Below, piece after piece: positions 9,198-18,490 of a DNA stretch of 20,558 bases. Under the pieces are notes generated by a model, which made no database searches, was not told the origin of the DNA, and saw only the letters and a program-made list of their open reading frames with translations. Source of the DNA: Seminavis robusta (taxonomy: Eukaryota; Bacillariophyta; Bacillariophyceae; Naviculales; Naviculaceae). The stretch spans positions 1-20,558 of the forward strand of contig CAICTM010001933.1 of the NCBI GenBank assembly GCA_903772945.1, in the 5' to 3' direction. Within the stretch, counting starts at the first letter, position 1; the number at the start of each line of letters is the position of its first letter. The position numbers and the translations under genes were made by a program.

Positions 9198-12002
9198 ATG
9201 AGTGGACCTGGCCTGGGGCCACGGACTACTTTGTCAGACTCTACAGGTTCCTCTAATGACGCTGTCGATGCGCTCTCGCGGTACTTGCCCAAGCCTGGTC
9301 CCAGATCTGTGCCCGCTGACGATGTACCAGGCGCTGATATTGGAAATGGCTTGGCCATTCGACGCGCCCAAGAATGGTACCCGACTCAATCCAAAGTGAT
9401 TGATCCTGAGGACATTACGCTGAAGGAAGTCTTCACGCAGTCCGTCCAGCGACGCTTCCGTGGTCAACTGGCCGAACGACACCCTGCGGTGCTGGCCAAA
9501 GTTGACCAACCATTCGGTAAGGATAATCTGTCCCAGTTTCTGTATTCTACTCCTGCCCTGCGACATGTTCTGCTCCCACTGGTGAAGACTGGATTCCTCC
9601 CGATTGGATCCAATGACTGGCTAGCATTTTGCACCGCCTACTACCCTGCCCTTGTTCTCAAAGAGCTCCTGTCTGAGCTTTGGACTACCGGTTTCTGTGG
9701 AATCCGTGGATACCCAGCTGGCTGGGAAACGGAGACCGAGTTGAACCTCAACCGTGTCAAGATGGCCACTGCCGCCCTGTTGTACTTCGATGGAAGTGTG
9801 GCTGATCTGGTCCGGTGGATTGGTGGGCCGCATGTTGCTGCCCACAGGAATCATACTGCGACCCTTGAAGCTCTGACCAATGCTGGAGCTGACTCCCACG
9901 TTGTCAGTAGTCTGAAACGGATTTTCCACTCTGGGATACCTGCCCACTGCCGGGCTTTCACTGGTGAGGACAATTTCCTGGCCTACTACAAGTATGGGAA
10001 CCACACTACTGTGGAGGACGAGCCAGAGAAAACCTATAACGCTATGGTCAAGGACAACCGCAAGGGGTACACCCTGGTGGTAGACAGACGAGCTGTCCTG
10101 TTCATGCTTCACTGCCACCTCACTCCCCAAGGGGTCGTTGACTTGAACACGATGTTCAAGAATCCCAGACCTATCTTTGACAGCAGTTTCAGACCTCTAC
10201 CGTCGAGCTATGCTATCAATGATTGGACTTCCAAGGACTATGAACCCCCTCTTACCTTTGCTGGGGCTGAAATGGGATTCATGATCTGGGTTTACAACCT
10301 TCGTATCACCTACCCCCTAGAAGAGATCTACATTGCTGACGATGATGTCAGTGGAGCTTTTCGGCTCATGAAGTACCATCCAAACTGTATGGCAATGCAC
10401 ACTAGCATCCAAGCTGGGTACGGCGTGATCAACACCGGTGGCACCTTTGGTGATAACACTTCCCCTTCCAACTGGGATACCATTGGGCAGGCCCGCCGTC
10501 AACTTGGCAGGCATCTTTGGCTGAACGATCCTACTGTTGAAGCCAGAGTCCTCCCCCATCTCCCGGCAATTCAAATGGCTGAAATGCCTACAGATGTGGA
10601 ATTGGAGGCCTTTGAACCAGCTGATGCCGATGGCATCAACTGAGGGGTTCTGGGTGCAGACGGAAGTCGGCTCCCACCCCCTTACCACATGCATGTTGAT
10701 GACAACCTGTATGCCGATGTCCGTGAGCATCTGCCGCGGACCATTTGTGCCAGTGTTGCATCACTGTTTGATGTTTTGGGAGTTCCCACGGACCCCCTTG
10801 TCCCTTCCCCATTGAGCATGGACAAGTTCGAGTCCTGGTACAACCACTTGAGAAAGTTGGTTGGCAGGAGATTCAACTCCCGCACTCTCACGGTCGGGAT
10901 GCTCCCACATAAGAAGGACCAACTGCTGGAACTCCTGCAAGTATGGGTCTCCCGGAGCTCCTTCGATCTGCTAGAGATTGCCCACTTGCTAGGGACACTG
11001 GAGAACCACACCAAGTACGCTCGTTGGGCCCGCTGTTGGTGCTGTGCCCTCCAGAACGCTGTCCGCCGTGCCCTCACTGCACGGTTCCACATTGTCAGCC
11101 GTCGATTCAACCGTGCTGGCCGTGAAGTGCATCTCCGTCGAGAGCTGCCTGCTTCCCTACTGGGACGCATCGAGTCCCTTGTCCTGCGTGAAAGGGCAAA
11201 ACTTCTGTGGACAACCCGACAGCGGTTTGCTGTTGACGCCGACATGCGAACGTCCTTACAGCACCTGCAGGCCTATGTGAGTTCTGCGGAATCACCATGG
11301 GAGGTCCCACTGGGACTTATTGTTCCACGGGAACCCCACTTTTCCTCTCGGGGGGATGCCAGTACTGCTGGTGGTGGTGCCTACTGCTTGAAGCTTGGTT
11401 TCTGGTTTGACGTAATCTGGTCTCCTCGAACCGTCCGAGGAGCCAGGGACCTTCCTTCCAATGCCGATGACTTCGTCCACATCAACTCCCTTGAGTTTAT
11501 TGTGGTCGTCCTCCAGCTTGCTGCTATTGTGACACGCCTTCGGACACTCCCACGGAACTCCTCGTGTCCCTACTTTCCAAAAGGGGTACCAGCAATTCCC
11601 GTGTGGTTTGGAGAGACAGACAATACTGTCTCTAAGTCCTGGGAAAACCGAGCTACTGCTCGCACTTCGCAAGGGCAGGGATTGGTGTCTGTGTATGCAG
11701 AACTACTGCGAGTGGCCGTTGTCCACACGCAGTGCGAGCACCTGGCAGGGGTACAGAACATCATTGCTGATGACATCTCACGGAATGATTTTTCTGTCCC
11801 ACTCTTTGACCGTGCCCAACAGCTGTTTCTCAAGCATCCTTGCTTGAGGCCCTTGGACTATTTCCTGCCGTCGCCCGAGCTCGTACAGCTCCTTACCTTG
11901 AGGCTGTACTCCAGGCACATCCCGGTTCCTTGCGTCCTTCCGCAAGTCCTGGGACAGTTTCTGCCCGTAGACTCCACTATCTCTGGTTCTGCTGTGCTAT
12001 GA
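9198..12002 (+). pseudogene. Reverse transcriptase-RNase H ORF of tyrosine-recombinase retrotransposon, interrupted by one TGA
   Basis: One frame runs from ATG 9198 to TGA 12000-12002, broken only by an in-frame TGA at 10641-10643. I chose ATG 9198 because no upstream ATG is in frame before the sequence loses coding character. Residues 1-300 are unassigned (gag-like or fingers extension). RT motifs follow: PRPIFDSSFRP at about 323-333, motif A ADDDVSGAF at about 380-388 with catalytic Asp 383, and motif B GGTFGDNTSPSNW at about 414-426. Motif C HMHVDDNLYADV lies just after the stop, with its Asp pair at 10698-10703. RNase H shows all four acidic residues: GDAS (11355), NSLE (11493), ETDN (11619) and IADDISR (11769), plus the H-AG-N pattern before the last. 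RT plus RNase H joined to a tyrosine recombinase is the DIRS/Ngaro-order architecture. The TGA separates motifs B and C, so this copy is probably inactive unless the stop is read through. Confidence 0.85.
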
Positions 12003-13087
12003 ACTGGGACGACAACCTCACTCTTACTGGGGAGGATCCAAATTGGGCTGTGCGTGGCCAGTACCAGTTTGCCATGTATGCTGTCCACCTCAGCAGTGGC
12101 CACTCCATCCAATGCAAGTCCATCAAGGCATCGACCATTGACCAGTACCTTTTGGCTGCCTCCTCTCTGATCCGCTGCTTCACGCAACAGGACTACAGGA
12201 AGGACAAATTGGGAGACCGAACCATGGGTGCATATCTGTCTGGTGTCATGCGTGATATCAGGAGGTATGAGACTATGGCTGATCGCAGAGAGCCCTATGA
12301 CCACCGCATGCATGCCCTTGCCTGCAAGGTGGCCGCCAAGTTTCCTATTATCAGCTTGGTATGCTGTCTCACTGATGGCTTTGAGCAGGGATTGTGTACT
12401 GGGTATCGACTTACTGAATGGGCTCAGCCTGCCGGCAAAACCAATGTTCTATCTCCACATGGCAATGGGCGGACTGGACCCGAGTGCAAAACTCGGGCTG
12501 TAATTCCCAACGACATTCGGGCTGTTGGCCTATGTGGTGTGCGTCTTATTGGGCTGGCTATTATTACTTTGCCCCTTCTGCGGCTGTCACAGATGTATGT
12601 GAAATTCCGCACCCAGAAAAATGGTGAAAATGGGGAGGAGAAACTATATGAATGAAACCCCAATCCTTTGGGCCTCTGTTTTGTTTCTTCCACCTATCGA
12701 TCCCTGGTACGGTTTGCCCAAGTCCAGGTGATGCACCCGGGTTTGTCGCCTGCCTCCACTCCACTCTCCGTCTACTGGAACCCCAAAAGCCGACACGCTA
12801 AGCTTGTTGATGGCTCTGCCATTGAGAAGTTTATGCGTCGTCTGGCTGCAGCGGTGTACAATTTGCACCCACTCCATGATAAAGCTGACCTCAGCAAGTG
12901 GAGCTCGCACTCCCTTCGTGTTGGTGCCCGCGTCATTCTGCACATCATGGGATTTTCTGACCGTGACATCCAATGGATCCTCCGTTGGAAATCCATGTCA
13001 TTTGTCATGTATTTCCGCAATGTGGCCATTCTATCTAGACGGCAAAACGCGGCCTTTGACCGACTCCAGGCTTTGCCTCGGCTATAA
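11999..13087 (+). pseudogene. Tyrosine recombinase of DIRS/Ngaro-type retrotransposon, one in-frame TGA
   Basis: This frame is -1 relative to the RT-RNase H frame. The first ATG (11999) overlaps the RT frame's stop as ATGA; the frame is also open further 5' to about 11840. It ends at TAA 13085-13087 after about 362 codons, with an in-frame TGA at 12653-12655. Catalytic residues of the family are all present. They are Arg in GYRLTEW (codon 137 from ATG 11999, at 12407), His and Arg in SSHSLRVGA (codons 304 and 307), Trp in ILRWKSMS (330, in the His/Trp position), and the nucleophile Tyr in VMYFRN (338, at 13010). Such enzymes integrate circular cDNA in place of a DDE integrase. The stop falls between the first Arg and the H-x-x-R box. 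Upstream FCCAMNW may also be part of the N-terminal domain if expression is by frameshifting instead of re-initiation. Confidence 0.85.
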
Positions 13088-13210
13088 TTTAAAACTGGGT
13101 CTATAAGTTTATTCCTGATCTCCCACGGACTATATCTTCGTAGGCAACGAGTTTTTTCGTTTGTTTATGTTTGGGACTTGCCCGGTTTCTTGCCGCTCGC
13201 CCTACCATGC

Positions 13211-13780
13211 TTACGGTTTGTCGTTGCGACGACGCGTAGCGCGTTTGGGCTGGAAGGCCGCTTTCGCCTCACATTTGCTGCCGCTCGTCGCCTGCAACAT
13301 GCAGCCCGTGACCACCTTCGCGGCCTCCGTATGGTTGTACCGCGGGTCTGCGTCATGCAGGGTGGATTGGACAAGTTCGACCGTGGCATTCATCACATTC
13401 TGAGTTGCCCGAGCTGTCCCCTTTTTGCACCGAAGCGTGTTGTTGGCCAATGCCTCTTTGGCTGCCTTCCTTGGAGTCGCCATCCGTGCACGACGAGCTC
13501 CCGCGTTGTACCCGGGTGCCGTCTCGTTGTACTTGGGATTGGCAAGCTTGAACTTGCCCTCCAGTTCTGCCAACTGCATCTCAGTCAAGTCGAGCTTCTC
13601 CATGAACATGGTTCGATGCTCATCGCTGAGGTTGCCGAGCGGCAACCGTTTGCGCCACTGGGAGTAGGTACTCTCCACCTCTGCGAACTTGCTCCCCAAC
13701 GCCGCTGCCAGCAGACCAAGTGTCGCCTCCATACCGTACTCCAAGTCCACTATCTGGGCTTCCAACTGGGCTTGATTCAT
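13211..13780 (-). CDS. Hypothetical basic protein, 189 aa, convergent with the recombinase
   Basis: An ATG-initiated open frame on the opposite strand, ending 124 bp from the recombinase stop. I do not recognise the family. Residues 1-80 look helical with heptad-like spacing (LEAQIVDLEYGME, then LTEMQLAELEGKF), suggesting a coiled coil. Residues 80-189 are basic and contain two related motifs, NPKYNETAPGYNAG (81-94) and DPRYNHTEAAKVVTG (145-159). The tail ends in an Arg-rich patch (KRATRRRNDK), possibly a nuclear localisation or nucleic-acid-binding signal. It has no signal peptide or membrane segment. The opposite strand is also open, but without ATG support and with cysteine/leucine-rich shadow composition. 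It may be an accessory (gag-like) gene of the retroelement, a captured host gene, or a host gene beside the insertion; the sequence does not decide. Confidence 0.5.
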   Translation of the reverse strand: MNQAQLEAQIVDLEYGMEATLGLLAAALGSKFAEVESTYSQWRKRLPLGNLSDEHRTMFMEKLDLTEMQLAELEGKFKLANPKYNETAPGYNAGARRARMATPRKAAKEALANNTLRCKKGTARATQNVMNATVELVQSTLHDADPRYNHTEAAKVVTGCMLQATSGSKCEAKAAFQPKRATRRRNDKP

Positions 13781-14195
13781 CTTGCTAGCTACGGTTACTC
13801 TTTCCTTCCTGGATCACCTGTGAAACAGCTAGGACAGTTTGTGTGAGACGCTTTCCGCTCTTGCAGTCACTTTCCACCATTGAGCAGCGCTATTGCGTTA
13901 CTACTTACCTATTGCGTACAGATTCTATTTGTTATCGAGTTATGCGCTTGTAAACTTTCCGTTCTGTGGTTTACACAATGCAAACTGTGATTTACATGAT
14001 GCATCGTTTCTTTCGCTGTGCAAACGGTTGGTCGCTTCACGACCTGTCGGTTTGTATTCCTTGACTGGGGATGCCCGCGTGCAATTTCCCATGGCATTCC
14101 CGCCCCACCTCCTTTTTTTCCAGCTGTGCTGGCTGGCCGCCTCCAGTAACTATGGCTCGATTCTTGCTCTTTGAGCAGCGTCGGCTGCTATTGGC
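13781..14195. other. Intergenic region upstream of convergent ORF
   Basis: Holds the region 5' of the minus-strand 189-codon ORF and any promoter for it. Two copies of ttgagcagcg (13880, 14171) are the only repeat noticed. No gene is seen. Confidence 0.35.
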
Positions 14196-14366
14196 TCTAA
14201 AAGCTAGTAGCACTAATTTGGTTACCCCAATTCCCTAAGGGGATTGGGGGGGCTATCTCCTTAGCATTCACCTACCAAGGCAAATACTTGTGCAGGTGTT
14301 TTACTAGCTGCATAGTTACTGTTGCCCCGAGCCCCAGCTGAGGCGGTGGCAGGGAATCTTCGATTC
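14196..14366 (+). repeat. 170-bp direct repeat, copy 1
   Basis: Nearly identical to 14559-14728. I count three substitutions and a single-base gap, starting at tctaaaagctagtagcac and ending at aatcttcgattc. It contains the hairpin ccccaattccc-taa-ggggattgggg at 14225-14249. It lies about 1.1 kb beyond the recombinase stop. Confidence 0.85.
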
Positions 14367-14558
14367 TTGAAGCCAAGACTCCAAGCCAGCAGGGCATAAT
14401 GTCTGCTGGAGTGACCAGTCTGGCCCGCCACCCTGTATGTGGCTGAAGGAGCCAGCAATCAACCCAAAGCAGCCCACTGTTTTGGTTTCCTGATTGCTGG
14501 ATGCCACCAACATGCTTTTGGACCATGGAATTTTGCTTTTGCCCACCCTCACCTCCCT
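14367..14558. other. Unique 192-bp spacer between the direct repeats
   Basis: Separates the two 170-bp copies. If the repeats are the B1/B2 segments of split direct repeats, this is the A2 segment and an identical A1 should mark the element's 5' end. No such copy was found in this window by eye. Confidence 0.4.
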
Positions 14559-14728
14559 TCTAAAAGCTAGTAGCACTAATTTGGTTACCCCAATTCCCTG
14601 AGGGGATTGGGGGACTATCTCCTTAGCATTCACCTACCAAGGCAAATACTTGTGCAGGTGTTTTACTAGCTGCATAGTTACTGTTGCCCCCAGCCCCAGC
14701 TGAGGCGGTGGCAGGGAATCTTCGATTC
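14559..14728 (+). repeat. 170-bp direct repeat, copy 2
   Basis: Second copy of 14196-14366. The hairpin is kept (14588-14612), with loop tga in place of taa. High identity shows that the duplication is recent or maintained, unlike the diverged repeats left of 6200. Confidence 0.85.
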
Positions 14729-14902
14729 GGGGGCAGGAGCCAGACAGCCAAGATCGAGCAGACCAACTGAATAGGAGGGAAGGAGCACAAGGGAGGAGGA
14801 TGGATCAGTGAACAGAGACTAGCCAGCTATAAAGCTTATTTATGACATCGTGAAGGTCGTTCTCTGGAGCTGACTAGCAAGCAGACTTGATTTGGTAGCT
14901 AG
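14729..14902 (-). other. Probable 3' untranslated/downstream region of receptor gene
   Basis: Lies directly after the receptor stop codon on the minus strand. A minus-strand cataaataagc (14834-14844) is the nearest thing to a polyadenylation hexamer. No gene is seen. Confidence 0.3.
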
Positions 14903-17900
14903 CTAGTAGGTACAGCGGTGTTCATGTGCTAACAGTTCTGGCTTCGGCCTGTCTTGTCCTGTCGGTACAGTATACGGTTCTCCCTCCGCAGAACCCTCCG
15001 CAATGGAGTTGTTTGCCTGTTCCCCAGAGCCTTTGTCACAAAGTTCGTTGCCCCCGCTGTTCGACTCCAAGTCGGAGCTGCAGATCGAATCGAGATCCAT
15101 TTTCTTTTCTTCTTCTTGGTTGACATCATTGACCTCAGAACTGCTACTGCTCATGTCCAGCATTTCGGCATCGAGTCTAGTCAGGTTCAGGATACTGTCC
15201 CGCAGCGAGCCACTCCCGCCATTCATTTCCGTCCTCGTGCCCAATGCACCGTCCTTCTCCTCCTCTTCATCGTCCGCCTCCTCTGAACTGCTGCTCATAT
15301 CCAACATTTCAGCATCAAGTCCGGTAAAGTTTAAGATACTTGCCCGTAACGAGCTTCTTGCATCATTGCTACTGGTATTCGAACTCTTGAACACTGAGAC
15401 TCTCTTGGTTTCAGGAAGTGTTTCCAACTCGCAGGTCAATGGGGCTGCAGCTGTCGTCATCGATCTTCGATGATGATGTGAGGGTGGTACAGGCTGCTGT
15501 TCCACCGAAGGTTCGAGCCTATCTCCACCGCACTTTGCCAAGGCTAACGAAGGATTCAGGTCACTGAGATCGTCAACCGGGGCAGTTGCTGGCGGCGGAG
15601 TTGAAAACTGTGTCGATGATGTCGTCGTAAACCTTGTGCTAACACTTTGAGGCAAAAACTTCAGCATGTTGCGGAGCGAGGAGTATGTTCGGCCACTTGG
15701 CTCGATTGACGGCCGCATGCTTGCGCTCCCATGAGGGGATGATTGGGATTTGCGTTTCTTGTGCCTGTCTTTCAGTAACTTGGGCCTGATGTAAACCTGG
15801 GGAGATGCACGACATGACCGAGGTCATACATGTAAGAGCATATGCATTCGATTCGAGAGACCAGGCATCGTCTAGGCGTCCTTTCAAACTACTCACCAAC
15901 CAGTTGTTGAATCCTTGGAGGGGTGCCACAAACGCCACCGTAAGTGTCAGTCGCAACGGACCATGCACGTCGACGGATGCCAAGTACACCGAAAACAGAA
16001 TCGGCCACGTGACATAGAATGCAAGCATGTAGAAGAGACACTGCCAGAACACTGCCCTTTCAATTCGTCCTGCCTGACCAATGCCAAGACTCCACTTCCT
16101 GGACGAGGCAGATTGTTGGCGAACCTTCACGTACACGAACAGCATGTTGAGGGTAATGGCAATGATGGAAATCCCTAGAGGCAGAACCACAAAGACCAAG
16201 GAGACCCATAGCTCTCCGTCGGGTGGCGGAAGCAAATGACACGCGTACTCGAACCAGGAATAGATGGGAATCCCTCCGAGGGCCAATCCGAGTCCAACCA
16301 ATATGGGTATGGCATGCATGTAGATTCGGACTTTTTGCAGTTGAAATTCTCTCCAATCAAAAACAATCACCAATAGGTAGTATATGGACAACGAGACGTT
16401 CATGAATACACTGGTAAAACCCAGCTGTACAAAGACTTGTAGCAGTGTGATTGAGGATGCATATATTGTGAGCGTGCGAGGAAATAGGTTCAGTCAAGCA
16501 ATATAATAAGACGATTTCACTCACACGCTTGGGCTTTGCAAGTTGCTGGATTTCCACTCGCTCCTTCTACATGCCCCGCCTCTTCTTCGTCAATGGGTAG
16601 AGTGGCAAAGACCCATGCAAAGGCAGTGACAATATCAAAGAGGGCCATGCTGACCAAGAGCTGATGATATACTAATCCCCGTTTGGCTGGATCTTTGAGT
16701 ACATCCACGATGATGTAGGTCGCTCCCCCAAAGGACAGCATGGCCGACACTCGACTGAGCCAAATGATGGCCCGTTTTTGAATGGTGGTTGTCGCCCCTA
16801 AATAGTTCTTGTCAATTACTTCCGCCTCTTGGGATTCACAGAATTGCTCTGGACAGAGTCGTCCCAAGAAAATTTCATCGTAGCATCGATTGAGCGAGAA
16901 TGGATCGTCCCAATTTTCCAAGTGGTGTTGATAGATCTCGTCACAGGGGATTTCGTTGTAGCTGTCGCTGTCGCCGTCTTGTTCCGATGGCAATCTCAAG
17001 TACGGATCGATCAACCGCATGCCCATGCGTGCGAGTGTAATGGATTCAAAGTCACGGGGCAGCACGACGGGACTTCCACATGCCGTGTTGGGCAAACAGA
17101 ATTCAAACTGAATGGTTTCATTGTAGGTTTCCCATTCGTCATTGAGATGGGGTGCACACCAAAAGCATTTATTGTAGTATTGTCGTGCTTGATCACAGAA
17201 TTGGTTGTGATCGGGAATGAGGAATTTGTGTGCGTCGATATTCATTTCATCGGCAAAGGAGACATTGTCGAATGCGTACAAGAGTTGTTTGCAGACGTAT
17301 TGCTCTTGTGCTTCGTCGTCATTCACAACAGTGTCGTCGTCATGATGATGATAATTGTCGTCGCAAGAAGTGGGCCAATGATCCCCAAAACAGCGATGTT
17401 CGGCACACCAAAAGCAATCGGCATAGGCGTCTCGTGCTTGCCGACAAAAGCTATCGGGTTGGTCCGTGTCATCGGGTATGGACCGCAAAAAGTCTGCATG
17501 ACTGTCTACATCCAGTACCATTCCAATATCGACCGTGTAAAAGGCTTGGTAGCTGAGTTGTTTGCAGATTTCAATAGAGTTTGTTGTTGTCGCAATGATG
17601 TTGCTTGCTGAACTGTGGTTGCTGGTGGTGGTGGCATTAAAGTGGCTGCTGTTGCCGTTGCATGTGGGTGGATGGAGTATAGGATCAAAACAAGTTCCTT
17701 CACAGTAGCCTGGACACAAATGTTTGATGAGTGTTTGTTGCTGACAAAAGTCTTGTGTGGTGGGTACTGGATTGGGTACATCTTTGACCCATTGAAGTTG
17801 TGAAGCTTGGTCCAATGCCGTACATGCCATATCTATATCTTGTGGTGTCTGGTACTGCAGGTACATTTCAAGGTTCGGGTCTATTTCTGCTTCTGCTGTA

Positions 17901-18490
17901 GATAGATTGAGAATTTGCAACTTGTTTGGTTTTCCTCCACAAATGTGTACTTTGGCTTGATCTTGGCATTGCCATCTTTGAGTCCAATCCGGGACACAAA
18001 AGAGGCAATGCTGGTAGTATTGTCGGATCTTGGGACACCAGGGATCATCTTGCTTGATGCTGTCCAGATAGGGAGAATGCAAGGAGACATCCCAAATGAC
18101 TTTTTCATCTTCCCGAGGAAACACCTCTTGTACTAGAAAGCTACACACTTGCTCGGCCGCTTGCATGTCTGCCAAGTTGGCAATGCTGGACACTTGAAAG
18201 TTCTCGTAATCGCAACGGATGGGACCTCCAGATTCCACACACCCTTGCTTTAACCGTTGCCCTTCACTCACTCCAACCAAAATAGATAACCACAGAAAGA
18301 TCAGCAGATGGAGAGGTATCTGTATACTACGTGTGGTTGGGATGCTACCCGTGGATCCTTTGGATACCCCTGAAGATACCCCCATGACACCCCTGCTTAA
18401 AGATATCCAGGCCGATAATGCTGCCACCAGCATCACAAGAAGACTGTCACTCCCTGAGTCTGAAATTGATGTTGACATGGTCATTGCCAT
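14903..18490 (-). CDS. G-protein-coupled-receptor-like protein with cysteine-rich ectodomain, 3 exons
   Basis: Exons 18490-16525, 16435-15897 and 15796-14903 join in frame to 1132 codons. Introns of 89 and 100 bp have gtgagt donors and AG acceptors. A hydrophobic stretch at about 57-76 ending VGVSEGQ looks like a signal peptide. Residues 110-551 form the ectodomain, with five modules sharing the spacing Cys-x9-Cys-x(2-4)-Cys (152/162/165, 249/259/263, 349/359/362, 432/442/445, 536/546/551). Seven hydrophobic helices follow at about 574-598, 606-632, 657-680, 695-717, 731-757, 783-808 and 815-838. Cys651 and Cys721 are placed for the usual loop disulfide. The last helix reads PLQGFNNWL-VYIRP across intron 2, typical of secretin/cAMP-receptor-like algal receptors. 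The cytoplasmic tail is acidic and Ser-rich with a duplicated motif (984-1009, 1032-1057). It likely acts at the cell surface in signalling; the ligand is unknown. Confidence 0.85.
15797..15896 (-). other. Receptor gene intron 2 (100 bp)
   Basis: Donor gtgagt at 15896-15891 and acceptor ctccccag ending at 15797, phase 0. Splicing gives NNWL-VYIRPKLL, the expected junction of the seventh helix with the tail. Confidence 0.85.
16436..16524 (-). other. Receptor gene intron 1 (89 bp)
   Basis: Donor gtgagt at 16524-16519 and acceptor acaag ending at 16436. Splicing joins T + TC into a Phe codon and restores the third membrane helix (FVQLGFTSVFMNV). Unspliced, the frame stops at 16517. Confidence 0.85.

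Larger units (their letters stand above)
9198..14728 (+). mobile_element. DIRS/Ngaro-order (tyrosine recombinase) retrotransposon, ends inferred
   Basis: The extent covers the RT-RNase H and recombinase frames, the convergent ORF and the 3' direct-repeat pair. The coding core (9198-13087) is certain to be one element. Inclusion of 13088-14728 is an inference from the repeat arrangement. The left terminus is not identified: CAACA-rich sequence gives way to coding sequence near 9110, and no copy of the 3' repeat or of its spacer was found by eye further left. Confidence 0.6.

Noticed and set aside
9621..10130. Minus-strand open frame opposite the RT domain
   Set aside because: It overlaps the RT frame with recognised motifs; no independent domain is seen.
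10644..10688. TGA at 10641 considered as a selenocysteine codon
   Set aside because: RT families have no selenocysteine at this place and no SECIS-like structure was recognised; mutation is simpler.
13178..13846. Long plus-strand open frame opposite the 189-codon ORF
   Set aside because: It starts without ATG, has shadow-like composition, and mirrors the ATG-initiated minus frame, so it is treated as antisense shadow.
14196..14728. The direct-repeat pair considered as LTRs of a very small element
   Set aside because: The 192-bp interior holds no primer-binding site or coding sequence; split direct repeats or a local tandem duplication fit better.
16829..17611. 260-codon plus-strand open frame inside the receptor gene
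   Set aside because: It lies opposite the receptor ectodomain, whose modular cysteine pattern shows that the minus strand is the coding one.
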